Part shown: positions 47,986-61,773 of the stretch, piece by piece
Position numbering within the stretch: position 1 is the first letter of the stretch
Layout of the letters: each line of letters opens with the position of its first letter
NCBI GenBank assembly: GCA_034509735.1
Contig: JACGWO010000012.1
Coordinates: forward strand, 9,360,367-9,424,366
Direction of reading: 5' to 3'
DNA: 64,000 nucleotides
Source of the DNA: Sesamum alatum
Taxonomy: Eukaryota > Streptophyta > Magnoliopsida > Lamiales > Pedaliaceae
The notes under the pieces: generated by a model
Told to the model about the DNA's origin: nothing
Databases searched by the model: none
Seen by the model: only the letters and a program-made list of their open reading frames with translations
Made by a program: the position numbers and the translations under genes

Positions 47986-49601
47986 TGAAGGACAAGCGGA
48001 TCCGCCCGGGAGCGCGAGCGGAAGCGAGAAAGCGAGAAAGCGAGAAAAGTACGTAAATTAAATCAAATCTATTTTAAAATACGAATCCCAAGGGTTGTGC
48101 CCTTGGGTGCTCAACCGGGCGTTCGATGTAGGATGTGTAAATATTGAAAATGAATATTAAACACATAGGGCATGGATAAATATATATAATCAATCGAAGC
48201 GTAATAAACCGTTATCTTTGATTGTTTAGCGTATGCTCCCGGCTACTTGCGTTGTTCCTTCTCCGAAATGCTCACGAAATCCAAACGTATGGGTTCTCCA
48301 AAGGTGATCCACACCACACCGGAAGAAGCACACGTTCTTCTTGCTAGAAAAGAACGGGTTTAAGAAGGAATCAGTTTAAGAGAAGAACACTATGAATTAG
48401 TGCTCTCTTAAACTTACTTTGTTCTTCTTCTTGATTCAAAACCAAGTGGAGAACACAAGTGAAAGGGGGGAGGAGAAAACCGAGAGTTAGAGAGGGAGAG
48501 GAGAGTGAATTTTTGTCTTCTCTTTTTCCTAGAAAAAGATGAATAATGAATCACTTATGCTTGGTGTTGTATATTCTAATATATATACATAATTAATATG
48601 ATTATTGGAATGTGTCTAGGTTCATCCAAGGATGTCTAGATTCATTCCAATCAATCACCATCAATTCTTCAATCAAGCCTACCAAAATTTATGGTATGAT
48701 CAAATCATACCAAAAGGAAAGAGCTTGATTGGAGTTCATTTGTCTCTTTCCAAAAGAGATAAAGTCAACATACCACCTAGCATGAAACATGGCTGATTTT
48801 GCTTCCTCCAAGGGAGCATGTCGGCCATGTTTAATTAAGGGAAGAAGTCCAACTTCTTCCTATTCCAAAATAGGAATTATTTCTCCTCTCGGGTATAATT
48901 TAACGGACCGGTTTTATCGTAATCCAATTACAACGAACCCAACATTAAATCAAATTTAATGTCCATTTAAATTAATCCCGCTGATCTTTTAATCCAATTA
49001 AAAGATCCAACATCTCAACATCTCAACTTTCCATACTTAATCGAAAATCCAATTTACCGATTAAACGAAAGCCCGATACATGTCGGCCCGTCCATCCAAT
49101 GGACTTTCCCTTAAGTAATCCAAGTACTTATTTTATCCTTCGAGATTGACTCCAAGTCGATCTCTCAACCTCCTCGGTGATTTGTTTGTGACCATTTAGG
49201 TTCACCCTCAGCTAGACTTGGGCCCGTGTCCCACAAGGGCCCGTTACCATGGGTGGCCGTCTAGCAACGGTCCATGGCACTAGAGACTAGGTGAATTGGC
49301 GTGAACATTTAGGCACCGATTCCATACGGGTACGATCCTTCCGTCTACCGTCTCCCGGCCTTAGTCTAGTATGGAATTGGGCGTCGGTTCTCATCCTTGA
49401 CTAGGCATCTATGCTTAATACTCGAGACCACGTATGCTTCATTGCGTCGACACAGGAAACCATTCCATGTTCGACCAACCACTGTGGCCACACCTTCAAA
49501 CAGCATGAATGAGTCTCCGAGTGCATAGGAGATACCTCTGTCACATACTGATAGGGGACGGATCCTCTTCTTGGAATCCACCGTCCTCGCTACATATTCC
49601 G
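47986..49601 (-). mobile_element. element F1: partial 3' LTR
   Basis: The plus-strand start is TGAAGGACAAGCGGATCCGC. The sequence follows the LTR plan of C2 (U5 hairpin CCCAAGGG/CCCTTGGG at 48087-48107, U3 CCATGG-flanked hairpin at 49247-49276) but breaks off after CATATTCCG, where F2 begins. The inverted repeat TGGTATGAT-CAA-ATCATACCA is near 48692-48712. The flank GGGCA (47981-47985) lies in the gag of E. Confidence 0.88.
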
Positions 49602-50997
49602 TGAAGGACAAGCGGATCCGCCCGGGAGCGCGAGAGGAAGCGAGAAATTAGTGCATAAATTTAAATCTAATTTAAATATGCGAATCCCAAGGGGTGTACC
49701 CTTGGGTGCTCAACCGGGCGTTCGATGTAGGATGTGTAAATATTAGAAACATATATTTAAACACATAGGGCATAGGTGTATATTAAATCAATCAAAGCGT
49801 AATAAACCGTTACCTTTGATTATTTAACGTATGCTTCCCGGCTACTTGCGTTGTTCCTTCTCCGGAATGCTCACGAAATCCAAACGTATGGATTCTCCAA
49901 AGGTGATCCACACCATACCAGAAGAAACACACGTTCTTCTTGATAGAAAAGAGCGGGTTTAAGAAGGAATCGGTTTTAAGAGAAGAACACTATGAATTAG
50001 AGCTCTCTTAAACTTACTTTGTTCTTCTTTTTGATTCAAAATCAAGTGAAGAACACAAGTGTAGGAGAGGGAGAAAGGGCCGAGAGTTGAGAGAGAGGAG
50101 AGGGATTTTTTTTTCTTTTCTCCTTTTCTTAGAAAAAGATGAATAATGAATCACTTATGCTTGGTGTTGTATATTCTAATATATATACATAATTAATGTG
50201 ATTATTGGAATGTGTCTAGGTTCATCCAGGGATGTCTAGATTCAAATCAATCACCATCAATTCTTCAATCAAGCCTACCAAAATTTATGGTATGATCAAA
50301 TCATACCAAAAGGGAAGAGCTTGATTGGAGTTCATTTGTCTCTTTCCAAAAGAGATAAGTCAACATACCACCTAGCATGAAACATGGCTGATTTTGCTTC
50401 CTCCAAGGGAGCTTGTCGGCCATGTTTAATTAAGGGAAGAAGTCCAACTTCTTCCTATTCCAAAATAGGAATTATTTCTCCTCTCGGGTATAATTTAACG
50501 GACCGGGTTTTATCATAATCCAATTACGACGAATCCAATATTAAATCCAATTGAATGTCTATTTAAATTAATCCCGTTGATCTTTTAATCCAATTAAAAG
50601 ATCCAATGTCTCAACTTTCCATATTTAATCGAAAATCCAATTTACCGATTAAACGAAAGCCCGATACAATATCGGTCCGTCCATCCAATGGACTTTCCCT
50701 TATGTAATCCAATTACTTATTTTTATCCTTCGAGATTGACTGCAAGTCAATCTCTCACCTCCTCGGTGATTTGTTTGTGACCCTTTAGGTTCACCCTCAG
50801 CTAGACTTGGGCCTGTGTCCCACAAGGGCCCGTTACCATGGGTGGCCGTCTAGCAACGGTCCATGGCACTAGAGACTAGGTGAATTGGCGTGAACATTTA
50901 GGCGCCGATTCCATACGGGTACGATCCTTCCGTCTACCGTCTCCTGGCCTTAGTCTAGGGTATGGAATTGGGCGTTGGTTCCCATCCTTGACTAGGC
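49602..50997 (-). mobile_element. element F2: partial 3' LTR inserted in F1
   Basis: This is a second copy of the F LTR, very similar to F1 over its whole length. It starts again with TGAAGGACAAGCGGATCCGC and breaks off at CTTGACTAGGC where C2 begins. The U5 hairpin CCCAAGGG/CCCTTGGG is at 49686-49706 and the U3 hairpin at about 50837-50866. The flank TTCCG (49597-49601) is in F1. Confidence 0.88.
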
Positions 50998-53225
50998 TGA
51001 AAGAATCGGGTACGGCCCGGGAACGCAACGGAAGCGTAAAAACGTTAATTTAAAGCATAAATTTAAACGGGTTCAAAGGGGTGTTCCCTTTGAAGTTCCC
51101 GGGCGTTCGGTGTTTGTCAAAGCATAAAATAAAGAGGAGAAGAATGCTGGACATATGGCTAAAGGAAGTAAACAAAAGATACATGAAAACATAAAGAAAA
51201 CCAACCTTATGTTCGTTGCACGTAGAACCGGATTGTTTCTAGCGTTGTTCCCTTTCCGTTTCTCCTTCCGTTCACTTGAGGATCCAAATTAGAATCCCTC
51301 TAATTTGTCCACACCACACTATGGAATGTATATCTCTAATCTATTGCTAGATAGAAGTAGAGAAAAGAAGAAGAAAAAACAATCCAAAACAACACTATTG
51401 ATTAGTGTTTTTTTGGAATGTTTTAGTTCAAACCTTTCCAAAAGGTATGAACACAAAAAGGAGAAATTTTCAGAGGTTTTGGAGAGTTTCTTGATGGAAA
51501 TTTTCGTGCAAGACATAGCATACAAGTTATGTGAATGGTTTTGTGTAAGTAGAGTTGTTGAATTCAAAATTCAACTTCTCTTGTCAACTTCCAAAGTAAC
51601 TTACATACACACACCATTATCTACATAACCATGCACCATTATAGCAAATAAAACCACCCACAAAATCATATAAAGGCTGGTCACATGTGCCTCACATGTG
51701 GAAGATTTTAATTCTTCCTTCATTTTGCTATAAATTGAATTTTTCCATGGACTAGGACTACTAGTCTTAGACTTTTTATTTAAATCTAATTAAATTAAGT
51801 CCAAACAAAGTCCATTGGGCATTAATTAATCCAATTAATCTCAATCTAATTGATGCCCATAAGTTTATTTAATCCAATTAAATAAACATAAGTCCGAACT
51901 CTAATTAATTGATCCAATCAATTAATTAATCGAAACCCGATAAATTAATCCAATTAATTTAAAAGGTTCTAAGTCCAAAAATTAACTAATCCAATTAATT
52001 AATTCTTGGACCATCCATCAAATGGATTTCCCAATAAATGATCCAATCATTTATTTTTCTCCTTGAATTAATTTAATCCAATTAAATTAATTCGCTTCTT
52101 CTAGAATTAATTCCAAATTAATTCTACCAATTCCATAGTGATTTGTGTGTGACTCTTTAGGTTCACCCTCAGCTAGACTTGGGCTTGTGTCCAACACAAT
52201 TGGTTAAATCCAATTTAATTAACTATTTTCCAATTAACCATTAATCGGAAAACGCCCGTCACCATGGGTGGCCGTCTAGCAACGGTCCATGGCACTAGAG
52301 ACTAGGTGAATGTTGGCGTGAACATTTAGGCTCTCGATTACCATACGAGTACGGTCCTTCCATCATCCGTCTCCCGGTCTAAGTCTAGGGGCATGGAATT
52401 TGGCGTCGGTTCCCATCCTGGACTAGACAACTATGCTCAATAACTCGAGACGCGTTTGCTCTATTGATCGACGTAGGAAACCATTCCCTACTCGACCAAT
52501 CGCTGTGGCCACAGACTTAAAGAGCTTAAACCGTCTCAGAGCGCATAGGAGACTCGACTGTCATATACTGACAGGTGACGGATCCTATCTTGGAATCCAC
52601 CGTCCTCAAATACATATTCCGACTGCACTGGATGAGGCTTTATGATGAACGTATCCCAGATACGGGCATCTCTTGCCAGACCCTAGATACAACCTTCATA
52701 TGCATGTGACTGCCATGATCCTCAAGTCCGAGGACTAATCTCGTACTATCGGAGCCGGGAATGCCAGTCATACCGACCAAGCCTCCAAGGCTTCCATATG
52801 ACGATTCCCGCGAGTCAGTTCAGTCAGCTAACACCCACGTCAACTAACCCACTAATATTGCATAGACGTCCAACGTCTGTCGCCGATGAAACACGGCACT
52901 CATCCAATGAATGCAATCCTTAGTGCAAGTCTCTGTAGGACCCTCGATGCCCTGTCTCGAGGTCCTCGACTTGGAACATTCCAGACCAACCCTCAGAAGT
53001 TGGTTTCATAGCTGCCATCCAATGCGCAGCCCAACTACATGGGTTATACAATTGGTCTGTGGGCATTTGTTGTGACGTTAAAACATCGTTTAACGTAATC
53101 AGTAAGCATAACAAACACATAGTGCCACGGATGAATACTTACTATATTCATCAAGTCAATAAAGATTGCTAAAATAGTACCCAAAACCGCCAATCCAATT
53201 GGCTTTCTGGTCACCTATTCTAACA
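50998..53225 (-). repeat. element C2 3' LTR
   Basis: It is 2228 bp and, in sense, starts TGTTAGAATAGGTGACC. The U5 hairpin TTCAAAGGG-GTGTT-CCCTTTGAA (9 bp, perfect) is at 51072-51094, and the U3 CCATGG-flanked hairpin at 52262-52292. The middle third is an AT-rich stretch of AATTAATCC-type repeats. No W-box cluster is seen. Confidence 0.92.
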
Positions 53226-55676
53226 ATCTCCCACTTGACCTAAAGCCAATCACCCATGTTGCTCAGACTTATCTGAGCATGAGTAATCTGCGATATCCGG
53301 TCTCGGTCTCACGGGTCTACCTTATTTCTGCCAAGATGATGCGGTCCAACCGCACGTCACCTCTTCATACCATTGCTCCAAGCAGATGGTACTGTCTAAG
53401 AATTTTCCTGGATCCATGATGAGATCTCGGTCCTATAGCTTGCGCTACAGCCATGTTGTTATCCTCCAAGGTAACTACTGGCTAGCACGTGCTAGGCACC
53501 ACACCCAACCATTGGATGTAGTTTTTTCATCCAAACCACTCTCCGGAGCAACTTCTAAAGTTGCCATACATTCAACTTTCATGGTCCGTCGTGGTGTCCC
53601 GCTTGAAACCTTTCCAAGCCACCACCTTACCATTAAGCCTGAATATATGTTCATAATGAGACTAGATATTATTCACATGATCCTGGAAGCTAGTATCGCT
53701 ATAGCCTTCTAGAATCAACTCTCCATTGAACTTGCATCAAGAACACTTCTTTAATCCTTATTCAGGTATAAAAGACTGTTCTCAACAGCAGTCTACTGCC
53801 TCCTCGGTACACACCCGATTTCTGTCGTTATGCCGAAAGCATACACAACATCAGGTCCAATGCACCATACAACATACCCATGTTGCCTACGGCAAAGACG
53901 TAGGGATGTCAAACATCTAAGCTTCCTCATCAGTCAACCTGACTGAGTCTTGGACAGCTTAACCCTATATATAGGAATCCAATTCCTTTCATGGAGAATT
54001 GCGTGAACAACATCTGTGTTTCAGTGTTTCCTAACATCTTAAATTCATTCCAAAGGAATAAGACGTTACACACTTAAACACTAGGAACACAACTAAACTC
54101 CCACTGACCCTCAAGCTCGTTACTGATCGAGTCATACCCCACATGAACTCATCAAAACGAATATTCCAGTTACATAGAGTTTCAAACCTAGTTTGAATTC
54201 CATGTCGAATTCCATGGCTCCAAGCCATTGATTCAATCCAATGTCCAACATTGCTTCTCCTTATGTCTTTTGGATTATAATCCAATTGACAGGACTGACC
54301 CAGAAACCTGTACCTCTCAGGTATCTAGGATATTCTGGTCATCCTTAGGAGGACTGGTAATATAGTCAGTAGGAAAACTTGATTACAAATGATGTTTGCT
54401 ATATCATACTGAGGTGTCGCTCTACTTGATTCCTCAAGGAGCTACTCCTTACACTGGGTTATCCTTTTGAAATCCAATTTCCCTTAGGACAACACATGAA
54501 ACCTGCGCAGACCTAGTTTTGCCTCCCACTAGTCCCTTGACGTATGCAAGACCATCCTACATACTCAAGTACTTTGTAAGATACAGGCTTGCCATGCCAT
54601 AATCCAATTGGCGTCTGGGCCACGATCTTTAGAAAGTTCCCATGTTTTACAACTTGGCCACTGTTCTTAAGAAACACGCCCAGATGGGCCAAGGTAGTTT
54701 CAGTGAAAACACCGATCGAACCATGTCCAACAAGGTTCGATTCCTCCTTTATCAGAGACGCCGTTCAATTGTGGCGTTCCAGGAAGAATTCCACTGAGTG
54801 AGAATTCCATTCCCATTTAAGATACATCAAGAGCTCACACTAAATACACACCACTCGATCCAATCGAAGGTTAATTTTGCAACCAGTTTGATTCCCATTT
54901 CAAATCTAATTCCCTGAGCCTTCCAAAGGCCCCTTAGACTTGTGAACCCTCTACTGTCTTGTGTACTCAGTGACCCACAGATGTCTGACTGGATCCAATC
55001 CAACAGACCACTAGCAAGCATACTTTGTCCTACAAAGAGCTTCTTGGCCATCTTCCTGCTCAGAAGGACTTGCAAGCTAGCAGGCTCAAATTGTCTATTT
55101 CTAGACTCCTTGAATCTACTAACCTCCTTATCCTATCTAGAGGAATGTGACTAGCTTTGCATGCCAAATCTGTGAGTTTATCTTGATTATCCATTTCATC
55201 ATTTCTTTTGAAGCATTCATAAATCTAATTATGGGATAGTATTTGAAACAATTATGCAAAACAACCTAGCAGACAAGAATATTCATTCTTTGTCAAATAA
55301 AAGAAGCTTTTCATTGATCAAAAACATGTAAATCCTTATTGTCCAACAATAGAAAAACATAATTTGATCATGCTAGGTTACATAATTGTGACCTATTCAA
55401 CTATCCTAACATGATCACCTGGCTAAGCCTAATTGGTCCCATAGCAATTGCAGCAAACAACCCAGCCATTGCCTAGCTTTAGAACCATCTCCGTCTTAGC
55501 CTTCTACTCCTTCCCATTTCCTGCAAACCATTTGCAGATATGAGCTCTACAACTGGTATCCAATACCCAAGAAGTAGAAATAGTAATCATGTTAAAAGCT
55601 CAAATCAAATGTACCTTGGTTGGAGAGGAGTTTAGGACACTCCCTCTTCCAATGCCCTTTTTCTCGACAATATATG
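53226..55676 (-). pseudogene. element C2 pol remnant
   Basis: In minus-strand order, zinc-knuckle and protease fragments lie near 55670-55500. An integrase fragment (KKLFVGQSMLASGLLD) is at 55075-54960, a reverse transcriptase fragment (WNIRFDEFM, SGSLVVFLV) near 54185-54080, and an RNase H relic near 53600-53380. The span from polypurine tract to knuckle is about 2.45 kb against about 3.2 kb in B, so large parts of pol are missing. Confidence 0.8.
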
Positions 55677-57675
55677 TGAAAGATTATGTGGATCGTCCCG
55701 GGAAAAGCGGCGAATGCGGAAGCGCGGTATAATTAAAAAATAAATGCGGAATTTAACATGCTTTTAAATTAAAACACGTTTCAAAGGACTGTGCCTTTGA
55801 AATTTCCCGGCGTTCGGTGTATCTCATGAACGAATAACATAAAATAAATCATGGAGGCCATAGGGTTGGAAAATAAAAGAGAGGACGAAAAACATAAACG
55901 AGACCTACCCGTTGTCGTTTTTCGTCTTCAACGGCTTACACGCGTTGTGTTCCCCGTTTTGCACCAAGATCTCGTTCTTGAGACCCTCCAAATCGTGACA
56001 CACGATCCACCCACGTATCTTGCACGTCGTGCTAGCAACGAACAAGTTTATATTTTGGAGTGGATGAATCAACGACACGTTATGAATTAACGGTATTGAT
56101 TCATCAAGTTCTAATGTTCCAAGAACAAGAGAACAAAAGAAAATAATTTTCTTTGGAGAGAGAGAGAGGGCGAACGAGAGATGAGAGGGAGAGATCCGTG
56201 TGTGTGTGTAGTAATGTCTGTGTTTGGAGATTTCATCATCATGTAAATTGTAGGATGCTAGGGGTTTATATAGAAGAGGAGTTTTAATCCTCTTTAAACT
56301 CCTCTTTTAAGAACTCTAATTTGACTAGGATTTTGACCTAGTCAAAGTCCTAGTCAAACTAGTGTTTTTGACCTAGTCAAAACGATCCTAGCCATCCATC
56401 TCTCTCCATTAATCTCAACCGTTGATTTAATTTAATTTAATGGAAATATTAAAAACCTATTTAAATATTTCCAAGAAGGCTAAAATAAAATATAAATATT
56501 ATTTAAGCCCATTAAATAAATCCTTTTGATAAATCCAATTTATCAATTTAATTCCTTCTATCAAATAGAAAGAATTATTTCTCCAAGAAAAATAAAGGTT
56601 CCCGATTAAAACTAATTTAATCATTCCTTCACTCCAATATTTAATTCCAAAATTAAATATTTTAATTGTGTGTGGATAGTGTGTGACTCTTTAGGTTCAC
56701 CTTTCAGCTAGACTTGGTCGGATTCCTAGAATCCGTCCGTTACCATGGGTGGCCATCTAGCAACGGTCCATGGCACTAGAGACTAGGTGAAATATTCAGG
56801 GATGAACATTTAGGCTCTAACAGTACGCTTGTCCTTCTGTCTTCGGTCTCATCACTTAGAGTCTAGGGCACGGAAAATGCAGGTACCCATTTTGGACCAA
56901 GTGTCGGTCTGTCCTCACTAAACGCCGCAAGGGAATCCTTCCCTTCTGTTCAGTCACTGTGGCCACAGTTTTAGGACAAGACCCTAGAGTATACAATGAG
57001 ACTCAACTGTCAAAGCCTATTGACAGGAGACAGATCCTTTCTTGGAAACTACTTGTCACTTTGACACACCAGGACTGCACTAGACATGGCTTATGACTAC
57101 CAAAAGAGAATTCTGGTAATCTCTCACCATACCTAAGATACAGCCCTGATGTACAGGTAAACTCAGCAATTCCTCAAGTCAAAGGACTTGACCTGTATCG
57201 TTGAACCGGGAATACTCGTCATACCATGCAGACCATACTCAAGGTCCTCCGTAAGACGGTTCCCGCGAGTCACCTCAGTCAGCTGCGTCCTCGCATGCTA
57301 ACCCACTAACACTGCTTAGACGAATCCTCGTCACCCGTCGATGAAACACGACAGCAGATGCTTAGTGCAAGTCTCAAATGGAATCCCGGTACCCATTTTC
57401 GGGATTCCTTGACTTGGAGATTTCCGGACTGATTCGGGAAGACTGATTTCATGGACCTACCTCCAAGCGTAGTCCCAGTCCCCGAAATTGATTCTCAGTC
57501 CGTGGGCTTTGTTTGCATAGTGAACAGATATAGAAAAGTGAACACAAACAAAGTAATGCCAAATGAAATTCACTTCTTTATTCATTAATGATTTATCAAG
57601 AAACACTTATAATTGTCTAGACATAGGTTACATATACCCGCCAAAATTGGCTTACATGGTCACCTATTGCTAACA
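55677..57675 (-). repeat. element G 3' LTR
   Basis: It is 1999 bp, from TGAAAG to TTGCTAACA on the plus strand, with one extra base near the sense start. The U5 hairpin TTTCAAAGG/CCTTTGAAA is at 55779-55802 and the U3 hairpin at 56742-56772. Confidence 0.92.
56265..56380 (-). promoter_or_regulatory. element G promoter: W-box cluster and TATA box
   Basis: Six TTGAC/GTCAA cores (56321, 56333, 56341, 56353, 56368, 56376) lie upstream, on the minus strand, of TATATAAA (56265-56272). Confidence 0.6.
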
Positions 57676-57689
57676 ATCTCCCACTTGAC

Positions 57690-60600
57690 CTTTAAAAGCC
57701 AATCACCCATATGCCTAATCCCCATCTTCTCAAGATGTTGCGTATGAGCACTTTGCGACATAGGCTTTGTCACGCGGGTCTGCTGTGTTGTCTGCTGAGT
57801 TGACTCGGTCCATCCGAACGTCACCTCTTCCTACCATTTCTCTAAGAAGATGGTAGCGTCTAAGAATGTGTTTGGAACGGTGGTGAGATCTCGGTTCCTT
57901 TGCTTTGCGCTATTGCACTGTTGTTTATCACAGAAGATGACAACGGGCTCGGCGATGCTAGGCACCACACCCAACTCTTGGATGTAGTTTCTCATCCAAA
58001 ACCGCTTCCTTGGCAGCTTCTGAAGCCGGCTATGTATTCAGCCTCAGTGGTGGAGGTCAGCAGTGGTTGCTTGCTTGGAACTTTCCAAGTCACTACTCCT
58101 CCGTTGAGTTTGAATACATACCCTGATTGAGACTTGGCATCATCGTCATCAGACTGGAAGCTAGCGTCGCTAAAGCCTTCCAGAATTAGTTTTCCATTGC
58201 CATAGACTAAGAACATTTTCCTTAGTCCTCCTTAGGTACTTAAGGATGCCCTTAACTGCATTCCAATGTGCCTCTCCTGCACAGGACTGATATCTGCTTG
58301 TCACGCTCAAAGCGTATGCAATGTCAGGCCTGGTGCAGTGGACCGCATATTGGATGCTACCTACGGCAGACGCATAGGGGATGACTTTCATCTTTTCAAG
58401 TTCCTCATCAGTCGCGGGGACTGTTTCTTTGGACAACTTGATCCCATGCCTCATAGGAAGGAACCCTCGTTTGGAGTTGTCCATTCGATATCTCTTTAGG
58501 ACTTTCTCCACATACGAGTTTTGGGTGAGCCCTAACATCCTTTTAGATCTGTCCCTGACAATCTGGATGCCTAGGATGTAGGATGCTTCACCCAAGTCCT
58601 TCATGGAAAACTTGGTTGACAGCCATGCTTTCGTGTTTCCTAACATTCTGACGTCATTTCCAATGAGCAGAATGTCATCCACGTAAAGCACTAGGAACAC
58701 TATGGAGCTCCCACTGACCTTCTTGTATACACAAGGGTCGGATTCGTTTTTGATGAAGTCATAACCCCGTATTACCTCATCAAATCGAATGTTCCAACTC
58801 CGGGAAGCTTGTTTGAGGCCATAGATGGACTTCTGGAGACGACAGACCTTCTGTTCTTCTCCAGTGACCGTTGAAACCCTCCGGCTGATCCATATAGATC
58901 TCTTCTTCAACGAAACCGTTGAGGAAGGCCGTTTTCACGTCCATCTGCCATATTTCATAGTCATACCATGCTGGCTATGGCAAGCAGGATCCGAATGGAT
59001 TTAGCCATGGCTACTGGCGAGTAGGTATCCTCAAAATCGACCCCGGGTCGTTGAGTGTATCCCTTAGCTACAAGCCTAGCCTTGAAGGTAGTGACCTCTC
59101 CATCAACGCCGAGTTTGCGCTTGTAGACCCACTTACAGCCCACTGGCTTAACACCTTTCGGTGGATCTACAAGTCTCCAAACTTGGTTCTCGCTCATGGA
59201 GTCCATTTCGGTTTTCATGGCCTCAAGCCATTTCCCAGAGTCGATGTCTGACATCGCTTCCCCGTATGTCTTAGGATCGTTATCCAGAAGATCGGTCGCA
59301 CCTAGAAATCCATATCTCACTGGAGGTCTGGATTCTCTAGTGGACCTTCGGGAAACGGGAACGTTAGTGGTAACTGTGGGCGCTGACTGTATCGGAGCCG
59401 GCGGTTCAGGGACCGGGGACTGGCCTTTCTTGAGGTTGTCCTTCATGCCTAGCATGTTGGACTTCTCTAGGTTGGTCAGTCCCTCCTAGTGTCTATCCTG
59501 AATCCTCTAGGTGAGGTTTCCGCGACTGTTTTCTGATGGCTGAGTTCCATCACTTGATTCTTCAAGGATCAGCTCATCAGGTTGGATATCCTCTGGGAAG
59601 CCTTGCTCCAAGAATACTGCATTCCTTGAAACAAATACCTTTTGTTCCAAAGGGTCATAAAAGTAATAACCCGCAGTTTCTTAGGGTATCCAACGAACCT
59701 GCATAGGCTAGACCTGGATTCTAGCTTATCTCCCACTAAGCCTCTTGACGTATGCGGGGCTACCCCACACTTTCAAGTAGTTGTAGGATGCAGGCTTGCC
59801 GTGCCATATCTCATATGGCGTTTGGGTCACTACACTAGTAGGCGCCAAATTCAATAACTTGGCTGCCGTTTCTAATGCATAACCCCAAAACGATAGGGGC
59901 AATTTGGGTAAAACTCATCATTGGAACGAACCATGTCCAACAGGGTTCCGGTTCCTCCTTTCAGAGACGCCATTTAACTGTGGTGTTCCGGGAGGTGTCC
60001 ATTCTGATATTATACCATGTTCCTTTAGATAATCTAGGAATTCGGCACTAAGGTATTCACCGCCTCGGTCTGACCGTAGGACTTTAAATTTTGCAGTTGG
60101 TTTGATTCTCCCACTTCAAGTCTGAATTCTTTAAACCTCTCAAGAGCTTCAGACTTGTACCTCATCAGGTAAACATAACCATACCGTGAATGATCATCGG
60201 TGAAGGTTATGAAGTAGGAGAACCCACCTCGGGCCTGCGTCCTTAGTGGTCCACACACGTCTGTATGGACCAAGTCCAACAGACCTGTGGCAAGCCTGCT
60301 TTGTCCTACAAAGGCTTCTTGGTCATTTTCCCTCTTAGACAAGATTCACAAGTTGGTAGATTACTCAAGTCCCCAACCTCTAGGTTCTTTGAGTCTACCA
60401 AACCTTTTCATCCTATCTTGGGATGTGTGACCTAGCCTAGCGTGCCACAGACGTGCGTTCCCGTTTATTATCTAATTTCCGTTTGTGTTTGAGCGTTAAG
60501 AACGAAATTCGTTTGTTGCAAGATATAGAGCCCATTATGTAATGTACCAAGTAGATGAGCAATTCCACACCTCATCAAATAAAAAAAGCAATTTTTTATT

Positions 60601-61773
60601 GATTTTAAACTCATAACCATTATTGTCTAACAAGGAATGGAAATGATGTTTTTAATCATACTGGGTACAAAATAAACTTGCTCTAATTCTATGCTAATGG
60701 TATCACTAATAACTAAAGTGGCGGATCCTACTGCTTCTGCCGAGATGGCCTTGCCATTTCCAAGCTTCAGGATCATGTCCTCGCTACTTAGTTTCTGCTT
60801 CTTTTCAACACCTGCAGATCATTGCAAATGTGAGCTCCACAGCCGGGTATCCAATACCCAAGAGGCAGAATTAGTGACCATGTTAACCTCAATCACAAAT
60901 ATACCTTGGTTTGAGAAGAGTTTGGAGGCACTCTCTCTTCCAATGCCTTTCTCACGGCAGTTGATACATATGTCATATGCCTTCGACTGTTGCTTGGAGA
61001 CAACCTTTCCCTTTCCTTTGCCTTTCCCCTCTTTGGCAATGGGAACACTCTGAGTGTTTCGTAGCTGCTATGACTGCCTTTCCCTTCCCTTTCTTCCTTT
61101 TCCAACGTCCGGCGCCCTTGCCTTTCGTCTTGGAAGTAGAAGCAAGCCTCCAAACAATACCGAAGGCGTGGACTTCTTAGTCGTTGCCTCGTATTGCACC
61201 AACATATTGATCAACTCATGAATACCCTTCTCAAGTGCATTCATGTTGAAGTTGACAATAAATTGATCAAAGGAGGGTGGGAGTGACTGAAGGATCACAT
61301 CTATGTACGTTTCGTTATCGAGACCTGCCTTTAGGTCCTCGAGCTTTTCCACTAGGGTAAGCATTTTAACCCAATGCTCTTGTACAGAGGATCCTTCTGT
61401 CATTTTAGTTCCAAAGAAACGCCTTGGTCGCGACATACCTAGTATGCCGGTCCGGGACTGCATAGCAATCCTTTAAGGCGAGCCATTTATGGAAGGGACA
61501 TCGTCTAGCCTTTCATATTGCTTTTGAATCTCATTGGTCATCGAAGCAAGTATGATGCTACGAACCTTCCGGTTATCCTTATGCCAAAGTCTCGAACGTC
61601 TCACGTTCCTCTGGCGTGGATCCCTCCGGTAAGGTCCTAGGGAGAGGCTCGTCCATGACGTAGCCTTGGTTCTCATAATCCAGGACTATCCTGAGATTGC
61701 GCAACCAGTCGTTGTAGTTGGTTCCATTAAATTTATTTGTCTCAAGAATGGTTGAAAGTGGGTTCTTAGACAT
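57690..61773 (-). pseudogene. element G gag-pol, frameshifted
   Basis: Gag starts at 61773 (MSKNPLST) and is split over three frames by single-base changes (61773-61579, then 61676-61473, then 61463-61068). The knuckle and protease lie near 60990-60830, out of frame at the knuckle. The integrase core (HTDVCGP, TDDHSRYG) is in 60342-60034. The linker and start of reverse transcriptase are in 59455-58961, reverse transcriptase with YVDD (about 58670-58700) to RNase H in 58910-58170, and the end of RNase H in 58216-57992 and beyond. All domains are present with little loss. Most breaks are one-base indels, many in short homopolymers, so either the copy is young and the sequence noisy, or it decayed mainly by indels. 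Confidence 0.92.

Larger units (their letters stand above)
50998..55676 (-). mobile_element. element C2: left half of a Copia element
   Basis: The 3' LTR (50998-53225), the polypurine tract and a shortened pol region follow in order, with G inserted at 55677 in the gag zinc-knuckle region. The flank TAGGC (50993-50997) is its expected target duplication. Confidence 0.9.

Noticed and set aside
33322..53225. C1 and C2 LTRs as a pair of one element
   Set aside because: Both are followed on the right by the RNase H end of pol, so both are 3' LTRs of separate elements.
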